From: an uncultured euryarchaeote
GTDB lineage: Archaea > Thermoplasmatota > Poseidoniia > Poseidoniales > Thalassarchaeaceae
NCBI GenBank assembly: GCA_937876055.1
Contig: CALEIW010000019.1
Location: 1 to 13,822, forward strand
Direction of reading: 5' to 3'
Length of the DNA stretch: 13,822 nucleotides
The notes under the pieces are model-generated. The model had not been told where the DNA came from, did not search any database, and saw only the letters and a program-made list of their open reading frames with translations. Position 1 is the stretch's first letter, and every line of letters begins with the position of its first letter. Both the position numbers and the translations under genes were made by a program. This document shows, piece after piece, positions 7,349 through 13,822 of this stretch.

Positions 7349-8356
7349 ATGACTGAAAAAAAAGCTGCGACAAAAAAGAAGCCTAAGGGCGGCTCAAAGA
7401 AGATGAGTGATAAACTCGAAGCCGTCGGTGCAATCGGACAAGCGATTAGCACCGAAGTGCAGAAAGTAATCATCGGAAAGAGCCATGTTATCGACAATGT
7501 GTTGGTTAACATCCTGTCCAATGGTAACCTCCTGTTCGAGGATTATCCAGGACTTGCAAAGACCCTGATGACGAATACGTTCGCCGACGCACTCGGCTGT
7601 GATTTCAAGCGTGTACAATTTACGCCTGACCTTCTACCAGCCGACATCACTGGAACGAACATCTACGATGCAAAGAAAGGAGAGTTCTCGTTTAAGCCGG
7701 GACCGATTTTCTGCAACCTACTATTGTCTGACGAGATTAACCGTGCGCCTCCAAAGACGCAAGCGGCACTTCTGGAAGCGATGCAAGAAAAGCAGGTTAC
7801 CATCGGAACTGTAACTCACAAACTTCCAGCTCCGTTCCTAACAATGGCAACACAAAACCCTGTGGAACAGGAAGGAACCTACCCTCTACCAGAGGCCCAA
7901 CTTGACCGATTTATGTTCAAGATGAGTGTTGGATACCCAGACCGTGCAGATGAGGACGAAATCCTTGCACGACGTATTGCTCGAAAGAAGGATGATGTAG
8001 AAGTAGAGACAATTACCGATCCTGCTCGTGTGGTTGCCATGCAAACTGCAATCGAGGATGTCTTCGTCGACCCTGCAGTTCGAATGTACATGGTTGAGAT
8101 TGTATCTCGAACCCGTGAAGACCCAAGAGTTCTCGTTGGTTCTTCGCCACGTGGTTCACAGGCTCTTCTGAAGACAAGTCGTTCCGCTGCTGCAATGCGT
8201 GGTCGTGACTTTGTCACACCAGACGATGTGAAATCGGTTGCAACCCTAGCGGTGGCTCACCGATTAATCCTCAAGCCGGAACACCAGATTAAGGGTCTCG
8301 AGACTGACGAAGTAATCTCAGATATCCTACGTCAGGTGCCAGTACCTACAGTTTGA
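7349..8356 (+). CDS. MoxR-family AAA+ ATPase
   Basis: A 335-residue MoxR (AAA_3) ATPase. After a Lys-rich N terminus (1-22) come the P-loop EDYPGLAKT (64-72), Walker B LLLSDEIN (124-131), sensor 1 TQNP (168-171), arginine finger region LDRF (185-188) and sensor 2 SSPRGSQALL (265-274) in the lid domain. Asp in place of the first P-loop glycine is common in MoxR proteins and is not a defect. MoxR ATPases act as chaperones that assemble or activate protein complexes, often with a vWA partner; the DUF58 gene just downstream is the natural candidate. ATG 7349 follows GGAG (7337-7340) by eight bases; an ATG at 7403 (MSDKL) is an alternative that drops the Lys-rich tail. Arginine is coded mostly by CGT (11 of 18, one AGA, no AGG), unlike the adjacent DUF4350 gene. 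This suggests strong expression. Confidence 0.95.
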   Translation: MTEKKAATKKKPKGGSKKMSDKLEAVGAIGQAISTEVQKVIIGKSHVIDNVLVNILSNGNLLFEDYPGLAKTLMTNTFADALGCDFKRVQFTPDLLPADITGTNIYDAKKGEFSFKPGPIFCNLLLSDEINRAPPKTQAALLEAMQEKQVTIGTVTHKLPAPFLTMATQNPVEQEGTYPLPEAQLDRFMFKMSVGYPDRADEDEILARRIARKKDDVEVETITDPARVVAMQTAIEDVFVDPAVRMYMVEIVSRTREDPRVLVGSSPRGSQALLKTSRSAAAMRGRDFVTPDDVKSVATLAVAHRLILKPEHQIKGLETDEVISDILRQVPVPTV

Positions 8357-8380
8357 GGGCCTTAACCGAATTTAGTAAAT

Positions 8381-8386
8381 GGAGGT
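8381..8386 (+). promoter_or_regulatory. Shine-Dalgarno site of the DUF58 gene
   Basis: GGAGGT lies eight bases upstream of ATG 8395 in the 38-base gap after the MoxR gene. It is a full match to the anti-SD core and decides the start at 8395. The rest of the gap (8357-8380) shows no clear promoter or T-tract, so the gene is probably transcribed with moxR. Confidence 0.75.
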
Positions 8387-8394
8387 AATAGCCG

Positions 8395-9711
8395 ATGGCA
8401 TGGAGCAGAAAATCAGCCATGTTTGCCGCCCTTGCGGTAGCCATGTATCTGCTTGGACTGGTGTTGAGAAATCAACAACTTGTTACAGTCGCTGTTGTGC
8501 TACTATCCTTCCTTACCTATGCTGCATTCCGAACAACCCATGCCGACGTTGCTTCAAGTGGACGTCGCTTGGAGGATGCAGAAGCAGATTCAGGAGTTGC
8601 TCTCCAATCGATTATCGCAATGCGAAAACTATCCTCTGCAAGAGTTTTCGAGGACGGTGAAATCGATGTTGTCCTTAGGATTCAGAACCGATCTACTCTC
8701 TCCAAGGTTCTAGAGGTCCGAGACAGAGTCCCTGAAGTCATGCGAATAAAGAAAGGAGCAAATTATGTTCTGATGGAATTAGGTGGAAGGAAAGAAACTG
8801 AAATATCCTATACGATTGAAGCCCCTCTAAGAGGGTTCTATACTATTGGACCTGTTTGCGTCAGGGTTCAGGATGCGTTCGGATTATTCCACAATGAAAG
8901 GGAAATTCAGCTCTATGATGACTTCCTTGTATTCCCTAAGATGGAGGATATCAAGGACGCATTGATCAAGAGCAGGGTTCCAAAAATCTTCACCGGCGCC
9001 GTCAACATTCGTAACCCTGGCGAGGGTACGAATTTCTACAACTTGCGCGAGTATATTCCAGGAGATCCTATGAAGAAGGTAAACTGGAAGGCTTGGGCTA
9101 GATCTGGAAAGATGATGGTAAACGAGTTTGAACGAGACGCAGTTAGCGACATTATATTGATCATCGATAGTCGATCTGTATCTGAAACTGGCCCAGTGAG
9201 TCGGAATTCCTTGGTCTATAGTACAAGGGCTGCTGCAAGCCTAGCACAGTATTTCCTGTCTCGAAGAGATTCGGTTGGTTTGGTGACTTATGGCGACGAA
9301 ATTGTATCGATTGACCGGGACACAGGTAAGAAACAATTGTACGTGATTCTAACTAAATTGGCCGGAGCTATGGCAAAGGGCAACACACCACTGAAAGTAG
9401 TCACAAACCGTATTCTACCTCACATTAACCGAGGAAGTCCAATTATTATCCTAAGTCCATTAGAAGATGACCCAACGATAATTGATGCAGTTAGAGACTT
9501 CAGGGCTAGAAATTTCGACGTAACCATACTCTCTCCATCAAGCCTTGAGTTCGAGTTCGATGCCAGAAGACTGGATCGTACTGGGTATGAAGTTCTCAAG
9601 ACAGAAAGGGATATTCTGATTAGTGAACTAAGAGGGTTAGGTGCCAATGTTATGGATTGGGAACCAGACATGATGCTAGTAACCGCGTTAGCCGGAGCAA
9701 GAGGATTCTAG
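8395..9711 (+). CDS. DUF58 membrane-anchored vWA-like protein
   Basis: A 438-residue protein. Two hydrophobic segments (about 6-23 and 27-46) form an N-terminal hairpin anchor. Next is a beta-sandwich region that ends in RGFYTIGPVCVRVQDAFGLF (146-165), a hallmark of DUF58 proteins. The DUF58 signature GTNFYNLREYIPGDPMKKVNWKAWARSGK follows in two stretches at 211-239. The C-terminal half is vWA-like, beginning DIILIID (252-258). A classical MIDAS is DxSxS, but here the residues after D258 read SRSVS, so the expected serines at +2 and +4 are Arg and Val. Metal binding is therefore doubtful. The protein probably works with the MoxR ATPase at the membrane. Its TAG stop touches the ribosome binding site of the next gene. 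Confidence 0.9.
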   Translation: MAWSRKSAMFAALAVAMYLLGLVLRNQQLVTVAVVLLSFLTYAAFRTTHADVASSGRRLEDAEADSGVALQSIIAMRKLSSARVFEDGEIDVVLRIQNRSTLSKVLEVRDRVPEVMRIKKGANYVLMELGGRKETEISYTIEAPLRGFYTIGPVCVRVQDAFGLFHNEREIQLYDDFLVFPKMEDIKDALIKSRVPKIFTGAVNIRNPGEGTNFYNLREYIPGDPMKKVNWKAWARSGKMMVNEFERDAVSDIILIIDSRSVSETGPVSRNSLVYSTRAAASLAQYFLSRRDSVGLVTYGDEIVSIDRDTGKKQLYVILTKLAGAMAKGNTPLKVVTNRILPHINRGSPIIILSPLEDDPTIIDAVRDFRARNFDVTILSPSSLEFEFDARRLDRTGYEVLKTERDILISELRGLGANVMDWEPDMMLVTALAGARGF

Positions 9712-10661
9712 GGGGTGAAATTATCGCAGACGACGTCAAAGTAGAGGGTGCTTCTGATACGTCCCATCTATACGATGGAAAGACAGTTAGATCATCCGCT
9801 CCAAGCAGAAAAAAGGCAGCGGGTCGACTAAAATCTAGTACCGATATCCCCCAAGATGCTATTCCAGAAGTGCATGTACCATCTTGGATTGAGTCTTTCT
9901 TTGGAGGACCTATTGTATCTTCGATGAAGTTCCTTCCAGCTAACCGAACTGTGACCAATTTACAGTTAAGTTCGGCAGGATGTCTAGTACTACTAACCGC
10001 CCTTACTCTACTATTCACTCCAGTATCCGGAACCGCTTGGTTTGCTATTGCAAATTTAATTGGCATTCCAATAATCGGAGGAATTATTCATATCTCGATT
10101 ATGATTATTGGTGCTATTGGAGGTGCTTATGGAATCTTCCAGCGTGATCAGAGAGCATTATTGGTCTCGTACGTAGCAATGCTACTGGTAACCCTAAGGT
10201 TCGCAGGAAGTAAGGTAGAGTTCGGATTCAACCTACTACCAGAACAAGAGATTCTACAGAAAATATTGCTAATTGCCTACGCTGTTTTCCTAGTGATGTA
10301 CTTCGAACTAACCAACGGAATCATTCGATTCTCAATGTTGGATACTTCAATTAGAACTGGTGAAGTATACGTAATGGGTGAAGGGAAAATAATCCGACAA
10401 TATTACCGAGCGATTGGAATAACTCCAATTGTGGCAGGATTAGTGGCCTTGCTAACCCTTCTCATCAATCTAATCATTCCCGCAATGGTCGGCATCTTCG
10501 ATGGTGTTCAAGCCGATAGATTGAGGGAATCTGTGGAATTAACTTCCGTTTATGGTGTAGCGCTCGGAACAGCAATGGTGTTCACAGTAATTGCTGCCGC
10601 ATTTGCAGTAAACTTGCCTCTCCGCCTACAGAAAATGCAAGAAGGACGAGCGAACAAGTGA
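9657..10661 (+). CDS. Multi-pass membrane protein of the MoxR-DUF58 unit
   Basis: The coordinates use TTG 9657, the only canonical start upstream of the coding body, giving 334 residues. That TTG has no well-placed ribosome binding site and overlaps the DUF58 gene by 55 bases. The GGGGGTGA site at 9711 suggests ATT 9720 or ATC 9723 instead, giving about 312-313 residues. The N-terminal ~80 residues are hydrophilic and probably cytoplasmic. Hydrophobic segments follow at roughly 104-122, 126-143, 145-161, 167-183, 200-217, 254-278 and 296-319, about seven in all, with a short basic tail. No catalytic motif is visible. Similar multi-pass proteins close MoxR-DUF58 clusters in other archaea, such as the haloarchaeal DUF7519-type proteins, but I cannot assign a family from sequence alone. 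It is likely a membrane component of the module. Confidence 0.75.
   Translation: MGTRHDASNRVSRSKRILGGEIIADDVKVEGASDTSHLYDGKTVRSSAPSRKKAAGRLKSSTDIPQDAIPEVHVPSWIESFFGGPIVSSMKFLPANRTVTNLQLSSAGCLVLLTALTLLFTPVSGTAWFAIANLIGIPIIGGIIHISIMIIGAIGGAYGIFQRDQRALLVSYVAMLLVTLRFAGSKVEFGFNLLPEQEILQKILLIAYAVFLVMYFELTNGIIRFSMLDTSIRTGEVYVMGEGKIIRQYYRAIGITPIVAGLVALLTLLINLIIPAMVGIFDGVQADRLRESVELTSVYGVALGTAMVFTVIAAAFAVNLPLRLQKMQEGRANK
9711..9718 (+). promoter_or_regulatory. SD-like site pointing to a non-canonical start
   Basis: GGGGGTGA follows directly on the DUF58 stop codon and pairs with the anti-SD, allowing one G-U pair. The frame of the next gene then offers only ATT (9720) and ATC (9723) at a sensible distance, with no ATG, GTG or TTG. 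This is the main evidence that the membrane protein may start at a rare codon. Confidence 0.5.
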
Positions 10662-10671
10662 GTACCCTGAT

Positions 10672-11775
10672 CTACTCTGGGTTAAGGAATCCACCAATTA
10701 TACCCAAATCTGCTACAACTAATCTAGCAATAGCCTCAACAACAGGTACGGCTCTAGGACCCAATACAGGGTCATGTCTTCCACCTACTTGTAGCGGACG
10801 TTGTTCTCCACTAGGCAGGTGCAGGGTAGATTGTTCACGGGCTATGCTACTAGGTGGTTTGAAGTGCACAACAACTCGAATTGGAGCACCGGTTGACCTA
10901 CCGCCTAGGGCACCATCGGCTTGAGCCGATTCTGAACCTTCCAACTCAGGCGTGATACCATCGAAATGCCACGCATCATTATGTTCAGAACCTCTCATCT
11001 TTGATGCTTGAACACCTCTAGAAAATTCAACAGCACGGGCGCCGGGAATAGCCATCATACCTCGTGCTAAAGCCGGTTCTAGGCCATCAAACCAAGGTTC
11101 TCCAACGCCTATTGGTAATCCTTCAATAATACACTCTACACTAGAACCGACCGAGTCTTGATCCATCCTAACTTCTTCGATATAGTTAGAGAATAATTCA
11201 GCAGCCTCTTGGTCTCTACAATTCAATCGTGCCATTGTTGAATCCTCATCCAGTTCTGTATTTCTATCGAGTAGGAACAATGGTTTAGACTGCAATTCAC
11301 CAATACTGTGTAAATGGGCGTCAACTTTCCAGCCAGCCTGATTCAACAATCCTCGCAATTGGCTGGCTGCAGTCACCAATCCGTAGGTCAATCTAGCCGA
11401 TTGAGAGCCTCCTCCTCGCAAGTCGGCTGCACCATCTGTACGGACCATTTCCGGAAGGTCAGCATGCCCTGGACGGGGTTGATCAGGAAGAAAACTGTAA
11501 TCCTTCGATTTAGCATTCGAATTCCAAGTAAGCAGAAGAATTGGCCAACCTGTTGCCTTCCCTTCATGGACTCCCGAAAGAATCTCGCATTCGTCAGATT
11601 CGGAACGCATACTGAGACCTTTTCGTCCAGGCTTTCTTCTCGCGATATCTTCGTTCAATACCTGTAAATCAATCTCTGTTCCAGCTGGAATCCCCTCTAC
11701 CAGAGCACCTACACATTTTCCATGACTTTCTCCAAAGAGAGTCACGCGGACAGAGTCTCCTAGTCTCATTCCCAT
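10672..11775 (-). CDS. aroC: Chorismate synthase
   Basis: It converts 5-enolpyruvylshikimate-3-phosphate to chorismate with reduced FMN, the last step of the shikimate pathway. I chose ATG 11775, which lies eight bases from GGGAG on the minus strand. The product has 367 residues. ATG 11769 is an alternative that would overlap the upstream stop as ATGA. Family signatures are FGESHGKCVGALVEGIPAG in residues 14-32, RPGHAD (101-106), RGGGSQSARLT (120-130) and GGRHDPVLGPRAVP (331-344). The middle motif differs from the common RGGGRSSARET form; the LT ending matches another branch of the family that carries SGRLT. The late motif GALGGRSTGAPI (288-299) is also diverged. The gene ends the aro block and converges on the plus-strand membrane protein with only 10 bases between stops. 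Confidence 0.96.
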   Translation of the reverse strand: MGMRLGDSVRVTLFGESHGKCVGALVEGIPAGTEIDLQVLNEDIARRKPGRKGLSMRSESDECEILSGVHEGKATGWPILLLTWNSNAKSKDYSFLPDQPRPGHADLPEMVRTDGAADLRGGGSQSARLTYGLVTAASQLRGLLNQAGWKVDAHLHSIGELQSKPLFLLDRNTELDEDSTMARLNCRDQEAAELFSNYIEEVRMDQDSVGSSVECIIEGLPIGVGEPWFDGLEPALARGMMAIPGARAVEFSRGVQASKMRGSEHNDAWHFDGITPELEGSESAQADGALGGRSTGAPIRVVVHFKPPSSIAREQSTLHLPSGEQRPLQVGGRHDPVLGPRAVPVVEAIARLVVADLGIIGGFLNPE

Positions 11776-12629
11776 TCTTCTCTCTCCCAATGAAGTTCAA
11801 CACCATGATGAGTTCGTGTGTGGACAAATTCTAAGTCTTCAGATTTGAGATGTTGCTTAACGGGTTCTGTCTGCTCAGTCTCACAGAGAATGGCGATTGC
11901 TGGACCAGAACCCGAAATCGCAGCAGGGCAACCAAATCGAAGTTCGATATCTTCGCATATTCTCAATGCTTCTTCATCTCCCATTGCCTCAGCAACCGCT
12001 TGCCCGTTCATCCTGAAGGCATCGATCGGAGAGTCATTTCTTAATTTCAAAACAATTTGTTCAAACCTTGGTCGGAGATTCTCAAATGATTGTGCGTCTA
12101 CAGAGCCCTTCTGCATTTTTCTAAGGACGATTATCACTTCCTTTTCTGGAAATTCAATTTGTTCAATTATTCCGGTTCCTGCCGCATTTGCATCTACTAT
12201 CCAAGTAGCAGGAAAGTAAGAGCATGCGATATCATCTCTACCTCCTGAGATACTACAACCTGCCTTTGTTTGAATCGTTGAAATTAGATTGAATATGACA
12301 TTATCACTGAGAATTACTGAATTACCTGTAGATAATGCATTTACTGCAGCAATCAATAATGCTGAACTGGATTTCAGCCCCTTCCCTGATGGTATGTCTG
12401 ACTTGACAAGCCATCCAAGTTCACCTGAAGGAAGCGGTAAATCTCGTTCTTTCCAAGCTTCAAGCAGCGATTGGAGCAAATTGTGTTCATCTCCCTCGGG
12501 AATCGAAGGACCTTCCACTAAACCAACATAGGTCCAAAGTTCGATTGGGGTCGAGCAACCATTGCCACAACCCAAAGCATGCAGCAGACTGATTCCAGCA
12601 TGAGCCCGGCCTGAACCGTAGACCTTCAT
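11766..12629 (-). CDS. aroK: Archaeal GHMP-type shikimate kinase
   Basis: It phosphorylates shikimate with ATP to shikimate 3-phosphate. Archaea use a GHMP-superfamily enzyme unrelated to bacterial AroK. The 287-residue product shows the start motif GSGRAHAGISLLHAL, the ATP-binding motif IPSGKGLKSSSA (79-90), the GGRDD motif (129-133) and the C-terminal GHMP motif AISGSGPAIAIL (237-248). The glycine-rich loop, the SSSA run and the short length fit shikimate kinase better than homoserine or mevalonate kinase, and its place between 3-dehydroquinate synthase and chorismate synthase makes the role nearly certain. ATG 12629 overlaps the upstream stop by four bases (ATGA), so translation is probably coupled. 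Confidence 0.93.
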   Translation of the reverse strand: MKVYGSGRAHAGISLLHALGCGNGCSTPIELWTYVGLVEGPSIPEGDEHNLLQSLLEAWKERDLPLPSGELGWLVKSDIPSGKGLKSSSALLIAAVNALSTGNSVILSDNVIFNLISTIQTKAGCSISGGRDDIACSYFPATWIVDANAAGTGIIEQIEFPEKEVIIVLRKMQKGSVDAQSFENLRPRFEQIVLKLRNDSPIDAFRMNGQAVAEAMGDEEALRICEDIELRFGCPAAISGSGPAIAILCETEQTEPVKQHLKSEDLEFVHTRTHHGVELHWEREEWE

Positions 12630-13561
12630 CTCTCATTCATCTCCCCTGCGAGTTCTCGACCAATGTGGCGCATACCCGAGGAAAATCGCACAGCGATTTT
12701 ATCTCCGTTCTGTATTGAGGTAACGCTGATGTTTCCTTCTTCATTGATGAAGCGTACAGTTTCGGCCTGTTGTACAAGCACTTGTGCCGATTGATTATTC
12801 CATTCAAAATGAACCAAAAGAAATGGTCTCCTTTCAATTTTCAAGCGACCGATAGTAGCGCTACGAATTTCATTAGAGGGATTTGCGATTGCAACTTGGT
12901 CACCTGCAGTTAATTCACTGAGGTATTTTGTTGAGCCATCGGCCATTAAGCAGTAAGCGTGTACCGCCCCTGCATTAATGCGAAATGGTCTTGAAGGGAC
13001 AAATTCAGAGGGAATGGTTTCTCCATGAATCAAAACTAATGCATTTGCAGAAGAACCGATTAGCATGCCTTCTCCTTCGGAAAGTCTCTCTGTCAAATCA
13101 ACACAGATTCGTTCACCTACACCCCCTGATTCGACATTGGTGACATTTGCCATAACCAATGATGGAACTGCCTTTCTTTCTTCCAGTTGGACAGAAGCCC
13201 TCTCTCCAGAAATCTCCTCTGCAGCATCCCACAATTTTTCATCAGCAGGAAGTAGCAATGCATCAACACCATGTTGCAATGCAAAGGCTGCTCCACTAAG
13301 GTCTACGATTTGTGAAATTGCAGCCGCGATTCTAGTACCACTCCCTGCGGCTGCGGCTACGATGTTCTCAAGAGGAATCATAGTCCAATCCGAACATCGA
13401 ATCAAAATCCAATCAATCATACCAACAAGTGAGATAGCCTCGTCTTGGCCGTGAAAATCATCTAATTGCACCACCGCTACATCATGGTCTGAAGTTTTCA
13501 AAACCCGATCTGCTCTATTGGCAAAATCCGAGGACTCCGCACCCTCAAGCCACAATTGCAA
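12626..13561 (-). CDS. aroB': 3-dehydroquinate synthase II (archaeal type)
   Basis: It makes 3-dehydroquinate from the product of ADH synthase by NAD-dependent oxidative deamination and cyclisation, replacing bacterial AroB. The product has 311 residues, at the short end for the family. Conserved stretches are GERICVDLTERL (149-160), GEGMLIGSSANALVLIHGE in 163-181, SRPFRINAGAVHAY (190-203), KYLSEL (212-217), IGRLKIERRPFLLVHFE in 237-253, QQAETVRF (264-271) and RHIG (298-301). The N-terminal 60 residues are less conserved. The start is TTG 13561, fixed by GAGGTGAT seven bases upstream (counted from GAGG) and by a TGA in frame at 13571-13573. The gene follows ADH synthase after four bases and overlaps the shikimate kinase start. 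Confidence 0.94.
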   Translation of the reverse strand: MQLWLEGAESSDFANRADRVLKTSDHDVAVVQLDDFHGQDEAISLVGMIDWILIRCSDWTMIPLENIVAAAAGSGTRIAAAISQIVDLSGAAFALQHGVDALLLPADEKLWDAAEEISGERASVQLEERKAVPSLVMANVTNVESGGVGERICVDLTERLSEGEGMLIGSSANALVLIHGETIPSEFVPSRPFRINAGAVHAYCLMADGSTKYLSELTAGDQVAIANPSNEIRSATIGRLKIERRPFLLVHFEWNNQSAQVLVQQAETVRFINEEGNISVTSIQNGDKIAVRFSSGMRHIGRELAGEMNER

Positions 13562-13564
13562 ACA

Positions 13565-13572
13565 ATCACCTC
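13565..13572 (-). promoter_or_regulatory. Shine-Dalgarno site for the TTG start of 3-dehydroquinate synthase II
   Basis: On the minus strand GAGGTGAT spans the last arginine codon and stop of the ADH synthase gene. It is an eight-base match to the expected anti-SD, with seven bases between GAGG and TTG 13561. It shows that the TTG start is genuine and that the two genes are read from one message. Confidence 0.75.
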
Positions 13573-13822
13573 AAATGTTCTGCAGCTTCAGCAGCGCTAA
13601 TTCCTTCATGAATCACTGATTTCAGAGCGCGGACATGAGAGGCTGGATCATCTGCTCCAAACACCTGCCTTCCCATGCAGACTCCAGCGCCACCCGCTGA
13701 AATTGACTGCTCAACAATTCCAAGTAATTCTGTGAATGATGTTCCACGTGGTCCGCCTGCGATTAGAACTGGGATCGGAACTGCCGAGCATACTGCGGCA
13801 AAAGATTCTGCATCTCCGGTCC
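13566..13822 (-). CDS. aroA': 2-amino-3,7-dideoxy-D-threo-hept-6-ulosonate (ADH) synthase, C-terminal part
   Basis: The last 84 complete codons of a class I aldolase-fold protein; the start lies beyond the window edge. Visible features are the strand VPIPVLIAGGPRG, the phosphate-binding region SAGGAGVCMGRQVFGADDP and the closing helix HEGISAAEAAEHL. These are typical of the aldolase/ADH synthase family. Archaeal ADH synthase condenses L-aspartate semialdehyde with 6-deoxy-5-ketofructose 1-phosphate to start the archaeal aromatic pathway. A class I fructose-bisphosphate aldolase looks alike, but the directly following 3-dehydroquinate synthase II gene favours ADH synthase. The catalytic lysine and Schiff-base region are outside the window and cannot be checked. 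Confidence 0.88.
   Translation of the reverse strand, partial: TGDAESFAAVCSAVPIPVLIAGGPRGTSFTELLGIVEQSISAGGAGVCMGRQVFGADDPASHVRALKSVIHEGISAAEAAEHLR

Noticed and set aside
7540..7565. P-loop of the MoxR protein lacking its first glycine
   Set aside because: Asp at this place (EDxPGxxKT) is a common form in the MoxR family, so it does not suggest an inactive ATPase.
10662..10690. ACCC...GGGT inverted repeat between the convergent genes as a terminator
   Set aside because: Only four pairs with an 11-base loop and no T-tract; not distinguishable from chance.
10658..10924. Plus-strand open frame of 88 codons starting at the end of the membrane-protein gene
   Set aside because: It lies antisense to the conserved C terminus of chorismate synthase and its translation looks like no known protein; it is a shadow of aroC.
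1..13822. CRISPR arrays, tRNA or rRNA genes, insertion sequences and transposases
   Set aside because: I looked for direct repeats with spacers, tRNA-like TTCGA arms, and transposase motifs and saw none; nearly all of the window is accounted for by protein genes.

Overview
The window reads as chromosomal DNA of a planktonic euryarchaeon, most likely Marine Group II (Candidatus Poseidoniales) or a close relative. The evidence is a Bat-type (HTH_10) archaeal regulator fragment, an archaeal shikimate block (ADH synthase, 3-dehydroquinate synthase II, GHMP-type shikimate kinase, chorismate synthase), an archaeal-style exported protein with a C-terminal sorting-like tail, very tight gene packing and acidic proteins. 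The taxon is inferred from gene content and was not tested against any database. Ribosome binding sites are strong (GGAGG, GAGGTGAT), and several starts are TTG or GTG.

Left (1-5528, plus strand): the end of an HTH_10 regulator, then a compact unit encoding a three-subunit molybdenum hydroxylase (2Fe-2S subunit, molybdopterin subunit, FAD subunit). The FAD subunit carries a cysteine-rich insertion like the one that holds an extra [4Fe-4S] cluster in 4-hydroxybenzoyl-CoA reductase. The molybdopterin subunit has a GAMRGHG motif that I also associate with that branch. The last gene of the unit starts inside the FAD-subunit stop codon (TTGA overlap). It encodes a secreted beta-sandwich-like protein with a C-terminal anchor.

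Middle (5529-10661, plus strand): an intergenic region of 192 bases holds a T-rich terminator, two small palindromes and a possible TATA box. It is followed by DUF4350 membrane protein, MoxR AAA+ ATPase, DUF58 protein and a multi-pass membrane protein. This is a recognisable MoxR-DUF58 module whose biochemical role is poorly known. The MoxR gene has clearly different arginine codon use from its neighbour.

Right (10672-13822, minus strand): the convergent aro block. In transcription order it is ADH synthase (partial), 3-dehydroquinate synthase II, shikimate kinase and chorismate synthase, with a 4-base gap and then overlaps between successive genes. It starts aromatic amino acid synthesis by the archaeal aspartate-semialdehyde route and finishes at chorismate.

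The points most worth following are the HCR-like molybdenum hydroxylase with extra cysteines and long terminal extensions, its coupling to a surface protein, and the neighbouring MoxR/DUF58 module, which resembles the CoxD/CoxE maturation pair only in domain type.
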